Assembly: GCA_016711345.1 (NCBI GenBank) | Contig: JADJTD010000008.1 | Location: 1 to 40,962 of the forward strand | Length of the DNA stretch: 40,962 nucleotides | Direction: 5' to 3' | DNA from: Chloracidobacterium sp. | Lineage (GTDB): Bacteria > Acidobacteriota > Blastocatellia > Pyrinomonadales > Pyrinomonadaceae | Shown here: piece after piece, positions 20,180-30,047 of the stretch | Layout: the number at the start of each line of letters is the position of its first letter | Numbering within the stretch: the stretch's first letter is position 1 | Notes under the pieces: model-generated | What the model was told of the DNA's origin: nothing | Database searches by the model: none | Seen by the model: only the letters and a program-made list of their open reading frames with translations | Made by a program: the position numbers and the translations under genes

Positions 20180-21178
20180 CTATTTACCTCCTTTGGCCGC
20201 TCTGCGTGCTTTCTCTGCGCGAATCTGCTCTAAACGTGAAGACTGTTGACTTGTTTGTGGAGCTGGTTGGTTTCTGACCGGGGGCGTCCACGATACGGGA
20301 GCCAGGATGTCATCATTCAGCATCCCCTTGGACAAGCGTTTCTTTTCAGCAAGAATCGTGCCCCACAGCTTAATGGCACGTCCGAGCCTGGCTTCAAAGT
20401 CCACAGCGCTGGTGTTCTTATCAGGCAGCTCACCAACAACACGGCTTGCTTCACCGTCAGTTACGGCACCACCAGACCGTGCCTTCATAATAGCGTTGCG
20501 GAAGGCGTCCAAGCCAGCGTAAAACTCACCTTTTTCAGGCGTGGAGTTGATACCCACTCGCTGCCCAGCCTGGCTCAACGATCCCATTCCAACCGGGCCT
20601 ACGTAGTCTGGATTGTAGAGCCTCGTCACGCTATCCAAGGCGCTGTTGATGTCCTGGTAGAGGTCGAAGTTTTTAGACACGTTGGCCTGGACTTGGCGCT
20701 CGGGGCCGGTCAGCGTCGCGTAGAGCTGCGATTCACGTTGAAGATCGCGGCGCATACGGTTGAGGGCCTTGTCCTGGGTCATCGCGTCTGGCGAGTTGAG
20801 GATGGCCTGGCCGTTCATCGGCGGTAGTCCCATCCGACGGCGCACACCATTGGCTTCGTCGATCTCAGCTTTCAAGTCCTCTTGTGACAGCATCGGCTGC
20901 GTCTTTTTAGGCGTGTTCTGCTTAACAAAGAGCTCGGCCACAGCCGGGGTAAGCTCACGTTGTGGTTCGACGTTAGTAAGCCCCAGCTCGCTGCCTTTAA
21001 CGAGCCCGGCTTCTTGGATACGCTGGGCCAGAGCAGCCTTACGCTTTTCAAGCTCAGCCGCCTGGCTTTGGGCTACCCCTGCCTGCCCCGCGTCAATCGC
21101 GTTAGCCGTGCGGTCTCCCCCGCCACGAAGGGCGGCAATCGTTTGCTCTAAGCTGATTGGTTGGATATTGTAGGCCAT
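20180..21178 (-). CDS. Probable internal virion / ejection protein (332 aa)
   Basis: Helical, Gln/Ala-rich protein. It begins MAYNIQPISLEQTIAALRGGGDR; the middle contains helical segments typical of ejection proteins, and the end is Arg/Lys-rich (LEQIRAEKARRAAKGGK). It sits between two other Ala/Gly-rich genes, separated by one and five bases. Role inferred from composition and place. Confidence 0.6.
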   Translation of the reverse strand: MAYNIQPISLEQTIAALRGGGDRTANAIDAGQAGVAQSQAAELEKRKAALAQRIQEAGLVKGSELGLTNVEPQRELTPAVAELFVKQNTPKKTQPMLSQEDLKAEIDEANGVRRRMGLPPMNGQAILNSPDAMTQDKALNRMRRDLQRESQLYATLTGPERQVQANVSKNFDLYQDINSALDSVTRLYNPDYVGPVGMGSLSQAGQRVGINSTPEKGEFYAGLDAFRNAIMKARSGGAVTDGEASRVVGELPDKNTSAVDFEARLGRAIKLWGTILAEKKRLSKGMLNDDILAPVSWTPPVRNQPAPQTSQQSSRLEQIRAEKARRAAKGGK

Positions 21179-21183
21179 TGGGT

Positions 21184-22140
21184 CTACCTCAGGTTAAGGT
21201 TGCTGGTTCGAATACGGTTTTGATCCCACACAGGGAGTTGGCCGTTGGAGGATAGGTTGCGTGTTTGGTAGCTGGAGGACGCAGCCGGTTGGCTGGATCC
21301 ACTATACCGCCCAGCGACTGAGCCAATCAACCCAGTCAGTGAAGATTGGAGCTGGTTGGAGTTGGCATTTGCAGCGGACTGGCTGGCCAGATCATAAGTG
21401 TTCTGGCCTTGGAGGGCGCCCACGATTCCTTCCGAGCGGTTGGCCTCGATGTCCATAAGGGCCGTGGCTTCGTCAATCAGATCTTGACGACCAGACGCAA
21501 AGACCTTGTTAATCGTTTCTTTGTTCATCCCAGTAGCGGCGATTAATGCATTCTCGTTCATGCTGTTGGCCGTTTCAAGCGCACGTTGGCGGGCTTGGAG
21601 GTCCATAGTCTGAATTTCCCGTTGGCCTTGACCGATCTGCTGGGCGAGCGAGTTGGCCAATCCAGCTTGGGCCGCACCCGCCGCACCGTTACGCATTTGC
21701 CCGCTGGCCGCCAGACCTTCACGCAGTTGGCGTTGGAGCTCTGGTTGCTGGCTGAGCACGTTCTGCTTAAGCGTGTCGCTGAGGCTGCGGTTTAGCCCCT
21801 CAGACGCTGTGGCTTGGTCTTGAATATACTCCCCAGCAGCTGCCTTCATTTTAGCCTGGTAGTCATCGGATAGGCCGCGCATGTCCGTGCCGTATTGCGC
21901 GGTCATCGGAGCCAGGCCGGTCCGTTGATTGGCCGCAATCTCGTTCTGCCGATTTGCTGAGCTATTGATCTCGTTCCTAATGGCCGTCATGTCTGGGCCT
22001 TTCTGTTTCTTTTTACCTAGAAGCCCACCAGCCAATCCACCTACAACGCCACCGGCCACGGCACCCCAAGGCCCAGCCGCCATTCCAGCCGTTGCCCCAC
22101 TTGCCGCCCCACCCGCTGCACCACTTCCGTCAAAAGCCAT
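21184..22140 (-). CDS. Probable internal virion / DNA transfer protein (318 aa)
   Basis: Residues about 5-42 are a Gly/Ala run (AGGAASGATAGMAAGPWGA, then GGVVGGLAGGLLGKKKQ) that looks like a glycine-zipper membrane segment with a basic stop. The rest is a long Gln/Asn/Ala-rich helix. This pattern is known in P22-type DNA transfer and other podovirus ejection proteins. Start after AGGAGAACATT. Confidence 0.65.
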   Translation of the reverse strand: MAFDGSGAAGGAASGATAGMAAGPWGAVAGGVVGGLAGGLLGKKKQKGPDMTAIRNEINSSANRQNEIAANQRTGLAPMTAQYGTDMRGLSDDYQAKMKAAAGEYIQDQATASEGLNRSLSDTLKQNVLSQQPELQRQLREGLAASGQMRNGAAGAAQAGLANSLAQQIGQGQREIQTMDLQARQRALETANSMNENALIAATGMNKETINKVFASGRQDLIDEATALMDIEANRSEGIVGALQGQNTYDLASQSAANANSNQLQSSLTGLIGSVAGRYSGSSQPAASSSYQTRNLSSNGQLPVWDQNRIRTSNLNLR

Positions 22141-22149
22141 AATGTTCTC

Positions 22150-22389
22150 CTAGGACAACTGGACTGATTTCCAGCCAGTTGAAAACTTCACGTAGAGTTT
22201 GTAAGTCGTGCCGTCGAAAACCGGAAACACGTCGCCGATTGATCCTTCTGTTGCTGCCGGAGCTGTGGTCCTCACGTCGTGCCCATGCCCAATCTGGAAA
22301 ATCTCTTCCAGATTTTGCTGGATATTTACTGTGAAGTCCGTCAGCTCCGGCGCCGGAGGCGACAAAGGCCTCGGAACTAGTCTAGCCAT
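22150..22389 (-). CDS. Small probable tail-associated protein (79 aa)
   Basis: Pro-rich start, a helix (FTVNIQQNLEEIFQIGHG) and a beta-rich end (GDVFPVFDGTTYKLYVKFSTGWKSVQ), which resembles the short beta modules appended to fibres. It overlaps the upstream tail gene by eight bases. Role inferred from position. Confidence 0.6.
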   Translation of the reverse strand: MARLVPRPLSPPAPELTDFTVNIQQNLEEIFQIGHGHDVRTTAPAATEGSIGDVFPVFDGTTYKLYVKFSTGWKSVQLS

Positions 22390-25300
22390 CGATCAGTTCT
22401 CCTCTGTCCCTGACGTATGCGTCTACGTGGATCTCTTGAATCGACGCTTGCTTCTCAGTTTCTTCGGTGATCTTCAACATCAGTGTTTTGCCAGTGAACC
22501 CGGTCGGCGTAGACCAATCAGGCACGAGGCGTTTCGACGTAATACCCGTTCCGCCGTCGTCTGGAACCTGCCAGACTGTCAAGCCCTTTGCGTCAACCAG
22601 AGGTGTGAAGGTTTGGCCCTGATCGGCAGAGACGAAGGCCCGGTAAGTTGCGCCGGTATTTCCAACCACCAGGTATGCTTGGCGGAGGATCTTAGCTTTT
22701 GTCACGTCCTCGAAGTCGAAGGCTTTGGTTCGCACGTCCAGCTTGACGACTTCGTTGATGCCGCCCAGGAGCTTCTTAATCTTGCCGTCTACTGCGTCGC
22801 CGTAGTAGGGGTCTTGGAAGAAGAAACCAAACGTCACTGCATTTAGATCCCGGTGAATCCGCCAGTTGCCGTTGGGATCGAGAACCAACATTAAGTTGTT
22901 GGTCGGATTGTTATACTCGGCCAAGCAAGCATAGTAGGTTCGGAAGTAGAACAAGCTGGCTGCTCGGGTAGAGGCCACGAGTTTGATGAACCAGTTCGTA
23001 GTTAAAGACTGCACAACCGGCACTTTACCAGCCTCAGACGTAAATGAGACTCTATACTGGACCCACGGATTAAGGGGCACAGTATTTGGGAACGAGCCGG
23101 GCGTTACAACTACGTAAGAAGCTGCCCCGAGCCCACCAGACGTTGCCGCTGACTTCATTTCGTAGCTAAGCGTTCCACCGTTCAGGTCTGAGCTGACTTG
23201 TAGAACGTCCCATCCTTCGGGCGCAGCACCCAGGTCAATGGCCCGACTTTCCCATACGGGGGCGAGCTTGTAGCTGAACGTCAGAGAACTCACGTATGAT
23301 GCGCTGTCCCATCCAGTGGCCGAAACAAGATGGTATTTGAATTTGATATACCGCTTCACGAGGGCACTACCGATGCTACCGTAAGCTGTATACGTGATGT
23401 CGTCATCACTGGTTGCGACGGTTAGGGTAGCTTGTCCTCCAATAGCGACGCTTTTTACTTCGGCCGGGGTGTCATAAGATGTTACGTCAGCTGAGCAGTC
23501 AATCGCCGGGCTTTCCCACGTAACGTCTGTGGGTGGCCTAAAGTAGAACCACGGCAACTGAGCAGGGTAGCGGTCGTCGTTTGTCTGTAGGGTTCCTTTA
23601 ATCCTCCAATAGCGCTTTGTCAGCGCGAACGTGTATCCTTGTGTCTGGGTGGGATTCACTACCGGGGTTGAAGCAACCAGCCCAGTTATCATGTCATCCG
23701 AGTCTGCCTGTTCAACGAAAATGCTTCCGGACTTGTCGTAAACCCCTCCCCACGCCATAGGATTTGTTCCAACATTTTGGATAGTCACAGCCTGCGCTTG
23801 TGGAAGTATCCCTGTATCGATGATCTGACTCGTAAATGTTCCGGCGGAGGCAACGGCGTTTTCCTCAAACGTGAACGCTGCGGCAGAATTTGCAATAGGT
23901 GACGAGTTACCCAGGAGGCACGTTCCCCAGGGACCGCCCACAGACGGGTTGGAACTTCCTTTTACATCGTAGCCGCCCGACCACTGTGCTGAGGCGGTAG
24001 GTATATGGAGTATCTGGTTGACGTTAGAGTCAATATTAAACACAATCCACGATTTACCAGCAGGCATCGGGAGTGAAAGACTGCTTACAGAGATTGACGT
24101 AATAGAGTTAAACGGGAACGGCCCAACGCTATACTGACTCGTCGTAGCTAATTGCGCAGCGGGGACTCCCAAAGCATCCGAAAATACTCTGATTGTGAAC
24201 TCTACTGGGTTGTGTTCGTTGTAGAATCCTATCTGCGGGATGGAAAAGCCTGTAAGGTTTCCCGATCGCGCTAGATTAACGGGGTAGGCCAGCCGCCTAG
24301 GAAGAGCGCCGTTTACGAAAACATACTGTGTGTTGAAATCCGTGCTTATCCCGGTCGATGGGTGGGACTCTCCAGTGAACCCAATGTGTGCGGGGGTCTG
24401 GATGTCAAAGTTTCCGTTAATCCCTTCCAACCCGCTCAGTGTGCACGTAGACGCCTTGACGTCGGTTTGAATCGCCGACGCCAGCTTATTCTGTAGGCTG
24501 GGCAAACGGGTGACGACCGCGCCTGCGGCAGAGAAAGTCTCCCACTCAGCCTGGGTATCGAGCGAGGCCAGAGGGTTGTTGGTAGGCACACCATTGAGCA
24601 GCTGCCCACGAGTCGTCAGGGACCCGGGAATAATGTCAGTGTCGATACCAGTCGAGCTCGTTCCAGCCTGGAAGTCGCTCTGGGTAGACTGGGAGTTAGA
24701 GCCTTTGACTTGGTTTGCCTGTTGAAGGTTAAAGCGCACCTGGTCTTCGATATCGTCCGAGATATAGTCAACCGTGGATCCGTTGAACCGATAGAACCCC
24801 TTGGCCGAGAGCCAGATCAGGGTAGGCACGCCGTTGATTGTGGAGACTTGAATCGTGCGATTATCCACGCATCCGATGGAGCCGGGCACTTCGGAGTAGC
24901 GGAACGTGTCGGCTGTGGTGCCAAAGATTTGCCCAAAGCTATTTCGATTAAAGACAACCACCCGGTCGTTGTAAACTGCCAACCCAGTGATCGGGTCGGA
25001 AGGGTTACAGAGGATGGTGTTGGTGGAAAGAACGATGTCCGGCAGGCTGGCTTCGGAGAAGTCGAGCTCAGATGGGTCGCCAGCAATTCCAGCCATCCAC
25101 ATGCGGTCTTTGTGTTGAACGATCAGGCTAAAGTCGCGTGGAGGGTTGTTGTCAGCCGGGATCACGACCGTCCCAATCGAGGCCGTGTCCGTAAAGGTCG
25201 TAGCGGTGTTGTTATCCACAGTTCCGACCAGGCGCCAAACGCCGTCGGTGTCGTCGCGGTAGATCTTGCGAGCCGTGACGCCGTAGCCGCCAACAGGAAT

Positions 25301-26245
25301 AGCCGTAAGGGCCACAGACGTATGAGTAGCGTCCGTGGTCACGGCTGGGGTGGAAGCAGGGCTCCCGTTGCTTTCTTCAAAATCGTAGTAGAGAAACGTG
25401 ACTTTATACGTGTGGGCGCCAGCGGGAACCTGGTTCGCCGTAGAATCAACCACCAGGGCAGTCGTAGGTGCAGCAGAAGGCACCGCAAGGCCCATAGCCT
25501 TCGTTTTAGGCACAACAACAGGATCGACGCCACCAGTGAGGGTAGCGCCGCTAATGACCATCGTGCCAGTGTTTCCGCCACCAAGGGCAAGCGTTTGGGC
25601 GTTGCCGAGCACACCCACGAGCGTGGATGTGATGGAGACAGTGGTGCCGTTTTCAGTGGAGTTGAGACCGGCGACAGCCTCGACTAGCGCCTCTAATTCG
25701 GCAATGTTCGTGAACTCGTTGGCCGCCGGAGCCGCCGCCACATAGGTGAAGGTGGTGCCGTTGACAATAACAGTGTCGTTGGCAACGGGCACACCGAAGG
25801 TGATAAAGCCAGTGGCCTTAACCTCGGCTCCCACCCCACCATAAATCTGTGTGCGGTCGTAGACCTGGGGTTCGTCGATACCGTTGCCGAAATATACGCG
25901 GTCGGAGTAGGCGGCAAACTCCATATTCCCAATCGCGGAGTAGCCAGAGGTTACACTATTAAACGTGCCGGAGCCCGAACTGTACTGTAAGGTTCCGCTT
26001 CCCATAACAAGCATATGATGAGTTCCGTCCGAGAAGACGGACTCAAACTGGTCCTTAATTGGGCCGGTAGGAGTGCCATAGACAATGGGCGCTTCACGCT
26101 TGATGATATCGCCTTTGAGGTAGGTGTCAATGTTCTTGGTGCCTTCGGTAAACGAATCGACGCCGACCTTGGAGCTGTCCGGCCCGTATTTGCTTACGGT
26201 GCTGCCCCACGCCTGCTGAGGAAGTTTAATTTTCGCACGTTTCAT
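22382..26245 (-). CDS. Large tail structural protein (1287 aa)
   Basis: The front half holds repeated beta motifs such as SDRVYFGNGIDEPQVYD, HKDRMWMAG, YNDRVVVFN and LIWLSAKGFYRFNG, like the beta-propeller tail tube or hub proteins of short-tailed phages. Residues about 145-240 are an inserted module nearly the same as one in the 613-residue protein at 31211-33052. The middle and end are beta-sandwich-like and probably surface exposed. The final part has helix-containing segments. Site AGGAGCCC precedes the ATG. Exact role (hub, nozzle or fibre adaptor) not determinable. Confidence 0.7.
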   Translation of the reverse strand: MKRAKIKLPQQAWGSTVSKYGPDSSKVGVDSFTEGTKNIDTYLKGDIIKREAPIVYGTPTGPIKDQFESVFSDGTHHMLVMGSGTLQYSSGSGTFNSVTSGYSAIGNMEFAAYSDRVYFGNGIDEPQVYDRTQIYGGVGAEVKATGFITFGVPVANDTVIVNGTTFTYVAAAPAANEFTNIAELEALVEAVAGLNSTENGTTVSITSTLVGVLGNAQTLALGGGNTGTMVISGATLTGGVDPVVVPKTKAMGLAVPSAAPTTALVVDSTANQVPAGAHTYKVTFLYYDFEESNGSPASTPAVTTDATHTSVALTAIPVGGYGVTARKIYRDDTDGVWRLVGTVDNNTATTFTDTASIGTVVIPADNNPPRDFSLIVQHKDRMWMAGIAGDPSELDFSEASLPDIVLSTNTILCNPSDPITGLAVYNDRVVVFNRNSFGQIFGTTADTFRYSEVPGSIGCVDNRTIQVSTINGVPTLIWLSAKGFYRFNGSTVDYISDDIEDQVRFNLQQANQVKGSNSQSTQSDFQAGTSSTGIDTDIIPGSLTTRGQLLNGVPTNNPLASLDTQAEWETFSAAGAVVTRLPSLQNKLASAIQTDVKASTCTLSGLEGINGNFDIQTPAHIGFTGESHPSTGISTDFNTQYVFVNGALPRRLAYPVNLARSGNLTGFSIPQIGFYNEHNPVEFTIRVFSDALGVPAAQLATTSQYSVGPFPFNSITSISVSSLSLPMPAGKSWIVFNIDSNVNQILHIPTASAQWSGGYDVKGSSNPSVGGPWGTCLLGNSSPIANSAAAFTFEENAVASAGTFTSQIIDTGILPQAQAVTIQNVGTNPMAWGGVYDKSGSIFVEQADSDDMITGLVASTPVVNPTQTQGYTFALTKRYWRIKGTLQTNDDRYPAQLPWFYFRPPTDVTWESPAIDCSADVTSYDTPAEVKSVAIGGQATLTVATSDDDITYTAYGSIGSALVKRYIKFKYHLVSATGWDSASYVSSLTFSYKLAPVWESRAIDLGAAPEGWDVLQVSSDLNGGTLSYEMKSAATSGGLGAASYVVVTPGSFPNTVPLNPWVQYRVSFTSEAGKVPVVQSLTTNWFIKLVASTRAASLFYFRTYYACLAEYNNPTNNLMLVLDPNGNWRIHRDLNAVTFGFFFQDPYYGDAVDGKIKKLLGGINEVVKLDVRTKAFDFEDVTKAKILRQAYLVVGNTGATYRAFVSADQGQTFTPLVDAKGLTVWQVPDDGGTGITSKRLVPDWSTPTGFTGKTLMLKITEETEKQASIQEIHVDAYVRDRGELIDG

Positions 26246-26257
26246 AGAAAAGGGCTC

Positions 26258-26725
26258 CTAACTCCACGGGTTACTATCTTTTCCAACCGTCAACCAATCG
26301 TTCAGCTTCACGGTTTCGCCAAGGGTCTTCTCACGTCTAAACTCGACCGTATCAAACAAGAACTGAAACTCCAAGCAGGTCTTGATGGCCTGGCCCAAGA
26401 GCGTATCATCAGGGGTTACTGATTCAGTGAACGTTCGCTGGTTTTGGGTTGATGCGCCGTCGCCTAGGTTGACAGCCTGATCCAGCTCCATCCGTATCTC
26501 CTTGATGACTACGTCGCTGATGCCAAAGGACTCGGCAAGGTCTAAGATCAGGAGAATTGACTTTGCAACGGTGTCCGCAGCGGTGACTGATTCAGCAAAG
26601 ATGGACAGCGACGGCATCTTCCGCAACACTTCCGAGATGGTGCTCGTCTCGGATAGGAGAAGCTCTACGAATAGCCCGCCACCAGTGTTGTATTGCGCTG
26701 AGTTATAGAAGGCGGTGTTATACAT
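26258..26725 (-). CDS. Hypothetical virion-region protein (155 aa)
   Basis: An open frame runs upstream to 26929, but that part lies over the end of the tail-fibre gene. The start at 26725 (MYNTAFYNSAQYNTGGG) follows GCAGGCATAAG and begins just after the fibre stop. The product has repeated segments of the form 'ESVTAADTVAKS' / 'ESVTPDDTLL' and 'LAESFGISDVV', a tandem repeat typical of surface proteins. Unknown function. Confidence 0.65.
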   Translation of the reverse strand: MYNTAFYNSAQYNTGGGLFVELLLSETSTISEVLRKMPSLSIFAESVTAADTVAKSILLILDLAESFGISDVVIKEIRMELDQAVNLGDGASTQNQRTFTESVTPDDTLLGQAIKTCLEFQFLFDTVEFRREKTLGETVKLNDWLTVGKDSNPWS

Positions 26726-26726
26726 C

Positions 26727-29700
26727 TTATGCCTGCTTTGCTTCGAGGTCCGCCACCCGTTTGGTGAGGTCTTGCACCAGCTTGAGAAGCCCAACAACCA
26801 CACGTTCGTATTGCACACCATCGGCCACCTTCGTGCCGTCTTCGAGGGTCTTGTAATTGACCAAGACTGGATCGAGCAGGTCGAGCTCTTCGGCGATGAA
26901 CCCGTAGTGCCGTTCTTCTTTATTGTCACCTTCGCACAACGAGGCGTAGGTCACAGGTGTTAAGTCGAGCAGCTTGGCTGCTTCGTCTTGGGCTACTTCG
27001 GCAATCGCCGTTTTGTAGCGTAACGACGACGTGGAGCGCATGATGTTGCCTGAGCTGTCCACGTAGACGTTGGCTGCGCTGGCAGTTGTTTGCTGGTAAA
27101 CACCGATTGCTTGAACGTAGCTGGTTGCCCCGAAGATCGTAAAACGTGTTGTGAACGACCCGGCTTTACGTGACTTGATTACGAAGTCAACACTTTGAGA
27201 CCCTGACCCAACGGCAGACTGGTTGGCTTCGATGTAGAGGTTGTCGTAATGGCTCCCATCAGACGACTTGCCAACGAAGATCAGCCCAGTCCCTAAACCG
27301 GCAGCCGCAGTGCCAGTAGTGCTGCCGATGAGGGCGAGCGGATACTGCGTGATGTTTGTGTTGGCGTCAGCCTCAAGGATTTCACAGCGATAGTTGGCTG
27401 GTGTTCGATTAATGCCGACTTTTCCGTCTGACTTGATTCTAAGGCGCTCCGTCCCGTTGGTGGAAACCGCCCACGTATCGGCGGCGGGTGCCCAGATGCC
27501 GGTGTTGGTGTCGCCAGCAAGAACCAGACGCGGCACGCCCGCTGACCCAGTACCCTTCACGTCCATCTGACCGCTAGCCCTATCAAACCTTAGTAGGTTT
27601 ACGTTGCCGGGGACTCCCGACCCGGCGCCTAAAACAAGTGCGCTATCATCCGTCACGTCGATGCCGAGCACGTAATTAGTGGTAGACGAGCCGGACGGGA
27701 GATCCGACGAGAGCGTTAGATAGGCGTCGCCGCCCCCGCCGGAACCGCTAGAACTTGCAGAGTTAACCATTATACGGGCCACACGACCGGCAGCAGAGTT
27801 GCCGGATATGGCAGAGAGATCAACGGAGCCTATCGACGTAGTATCTTTTATGATTAACGACCCGGCTATCGCAGTCAGATCGGCTAGGCCTTCCACCGTA
27901 GTTCCCGTCGATGGGTAAACGGCGACGTGGCCAGCTACACTGGAGTTTACCGTCCCACTACCACCACCACCAGAAGCCGTAGATCGCTTAAGGTTCCCTG
28001 AGCTGTCCACGTAGACGTTGGCTGCCGAGGCGTCAGTGTTGGAGTAAACGCCGGGAGCAGTTACCAGTCCTGAGCTACCTATGCGCAGTCTCTCAGTAAT
28101 ACCTCCACCTGTCGACTGTGTGCCTAACGTGAGGGCCCCCGCGTCATTCGCTCCATCACGGAATACAGTGACACTTGCTAAAGAGTCGCCGGCGTAGCCG
28201 AAGGAAAGTGATCCGACCTGGTCGGTTCCGGAGAATGTGCCGGTGCGGTATAGGCGTAGAGTTGGTGATGTGTCATTTGTAACGATTTCAAGTTCCGTGG
28301 CAGGACTGGCTGTCCCGATACCGACACGGTGGTTAACACTGTCAACAAACAGATCAGTTGCGTTCACCGACACGCTCCCCGTAAATGATGGTGACGCAAT
28401 AGGTGCTTTAGTGTCGGCATAGGTCTTCACAGCCGACTGGCTTGGGTAAAGCGTAGCGCTATTGGCCACAAGGGTTCCGTCAGTTGACTTATTGGCTACG
28501 TTCTCGGGAGTGAAACCTAGGGCGGCTTGCTTCTCGGTGTCAAGCTCGTCAATCGCAGCCTGCACGTCAGTGGCCGCAATCGTTCCCGCAGGCGTGTTGG
28601 AGATGGCCGAGGCCGGGTGGCTACCCGCAGCGGTGCGGCCAGACAAACTCCCGTGATCCGTTGCCACATATGAGCCAGAAGGGAGATTGGATACGGAGCG
28701 CAGGTCTTGAACGTCAACGACGCGCACTTTCATCGTCGAGCCATAAGCGTTGCTGGTTTGGACGATAACGCGATAGAGGAGCTTCATTTCGGCATAGGGG
28801 AGCGTCCCAAACGCCAAGCTCTCGTAAAGGTTGTTGTTTTGGGCGTTGGCCAGAGAGGTGTCCTGGCGTTGGCCCTGGATGGAGATAATAGGGAAGTTCT
28901 TCCCATCGGTCGCAAAGATCCAGTAGGCACAGAAGTCACCATTGGAGACCTCGGCTTGGGACCAAGTTCCGGCGGTGTCCAGGTTGTAAGCAATGCGGCC
29001 CGTGCCTGTGGTCAGGTAAGGGTAGTCGGTGGCAGTTGCGCGTTTCCACAAACCACCTACGCCTGCACGAGAGAAGACGGGGATTTGGGCTGGCTCGGTC
29101 TGCGCGGCAATCGTGATTCGAAGGTCTTCATCCGAGATATGTCCAGCAGAGAACGCAAAGCGCACGTCAGCGTTGACGGCAGAGTTAAGAACGTATCCGC
29201 TAGCGGCGAGTCCGTCAACAAAGCGAGTCCCCACGGTGGAGTGGAGATACTGGTGGGTAGCCCAGTCCATAGCCGAACCATGGCGCTCGTCGGCTAAGTC
29301 GAGGGATACGCTATCCGTGGCGTTCCAGTAAAGCAAGGAGACAGGGGCGGTGAGGGCTAAGTCCCAAGCCGTTTGGCTGGCCGTCAGGACTCCTGAGGCA
29401 TCATAGTAGAAGAACCAGACGCCCTCGGTATCGGCAAACACCACAGACTCGGATGTTTTGGTATATTTCTTACCGGCCACGTAAACGTCAAAGCTGGCGC
29501 CGGTAGGAGCAATCGTGAACGTGCGTGTACCGTCAACCACAGAGATCGTGGTCGTCGAGGCGTCGGGGAAACCGGTGGGCTCTTTGGTCGCAGCCATCTC
29601 AGCGGCGAGTTGGGTTTCAATGGCAATGATTTCGTCTTTGGGGGCGTTGTGGTGGGCCGCAACGGCGTAGTGGTTGACAGCGGTCCCATTCAGGTGGGAG

Positions 29701-29939
29701 GCGGCAACCGTCCCGTCAGCACCGCGCACGACTCCGTTGGGCACGTTGCCGGTCCAGCTCGTGTAGGAGATGGCCTCAGTCCCAATCGTCAAAAACCCTA
29801 CTGCGGGAAACGCCGAAGCGTCCACCACAGTAAGGGATGTCGTCACTGCGTCGATTGCGCCGACCAGTGTCGTGGATAGGTTGTTCTTGGCAATGTAGAG
29901 GTTCGAGTCAGACGCAACGCCTGTGGGCCAGATAGCCAT
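26727..29939 (-). CDS. Tail fibre with C-terminal peptidase S74 chaperone (1070 aa)
   Basis: Receptor-binding fibre candidate. The N-terminal part (1-130) probably attaches to the tail; the middle is Gly/Ser/Asn-rich beta-repeat sequence. Residues 971-1070 are an intramolecular chaperone of the S74 family: SSLRYK (Ser971 nucleophile, Lys976), HYGFIAEEL (1011-1019), GVQYERVVVGLLKL and a coiled coil. In this family the chaperone trimerises the fibre then cuts itself off before the Ser. The segment AANVYVDSSG just before it also occurs around residue 640. Site AGGAGAAACCACA. Confidence 0.88.
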   Translation of the reverse strand: MAIWPTGVASDSNLYIAKNNLSTTLVGAIDAVTTSLTVVDASAFPAVGFLTIGTEAISYTSWTGNVPNGVVRGADGTVAASHLNGTAVNHYAVAAHHNAPKDEIIAIETQLAAEMAATKEPTGFPDASTTTISVVDGTRTFTIAPTGASFDVYVAGKKYTKTSESVVFADTEGVWFFYYDASGVLTASQTAWDLALTAPVSLLYWNATDSVSLDLADERHGSAMDWATHQYLHSTVGTRFVDGLAASGYVLNSAVNADVRFAFSAGHISDEDLRITIAAQTEPAQIPVFSRAGVGGLWKRATATDYPYLTTGTGRIAYNLDTAGTWSQAEVSNGDFCAYWIFATDGKNFPIISIQGQRQDTSLANAQNNNLYESLAFGTLPYAEMKLLYRVIVQTSNAYGSTMKVRVVDVQDLRSVSNLPSGSYVATDHGSLSGRTAAGSHPASAISNTPAGTIAATDVQAAIDELDTEKQAALGFTPENVANKSTDGTLVANSATLYPSQSAVKTYADTKAPIASPSFTGSVSVNATDLFVDSVNHRVGIGTASPATELEIVTNDTSPTLRLYRTGTFSGTDQVGSLSFGYAGDSLASVTVFRDGANDAGALTLGTQSTGGGITERLRIGSSGLVTAPGVYSNTDASAANVYVDSSGNLKRSTASGGGGSGTVNSSVAGHVAVYPSTGTTVEGLADLTAIAGSLIIKDTTSIGSVDLSAISGNSAAGRVARIMVNSASSSGSGGGGDAYLTLSSDLPSGSSTTNYVLGIDVTDDSALVLGAGSGVPGNVNLLRFDRASGQMDVKGTGSAGVPRLVLAGDTNTGIWAPAADTWAVSTNGTERLRIKSDGKVGINRTPANYRCEILEADANTNITQYPLALIGSTTGTAAAGLGTGLIFVGKSSDGSHYDNLYIEANQSAVGSGSQSVDFVIKSRKAGSFTTRFTIFGATSYVQAIGVYQQTTASAANVYVDSSGNIMRSTSSLRYKTAIAEVAQDEAAKLLDLTPVTYASLCEGDNKEERHYGFIAEELDLLDPVLVNYKTLEDGTKVADGVQYERVVVGLLKLVQDLTKRVADLEAKQA

Positions 29940-29970
29940 TTGTGGTTTCTCCTAAAACTACGAAAGAGTG

Positions 29971-30015
29971 GCCCGCCGATTTGAGCGTTCCCCAGCGGGA
30001 AGAGGCTTGGCGGGC
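29971..30015 (-). terminator. Hairpin before the tail-fibre gene
   Basis: GCCCGCC (29971-29977) pairs with GGCGGGC (30009-30015), with an inner TTCCC/GGGAA stem and four-base loop (29988-30001). On the minus strand it lies between the 148-residue gene and the fibre gene and is followed by a weak U-rich stretch. It could be a partial terminator or an RNA-stabilising end. The gap 29940-30047 holds nothing else. Confidence 0.55.
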
Positions 30016-30047
30016 ACTATAGAATCCTTACTTGTTTACTACGCGAA

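Noticed and set aside
24710..25687. Long open frame of 325 codons antisense to the large tail gene
   Set aside because: It lies wholly within a convincing 1287-residue gene, has no ribosome site and its translation shows no domain. GC-rich codon use opens the opposite strand.
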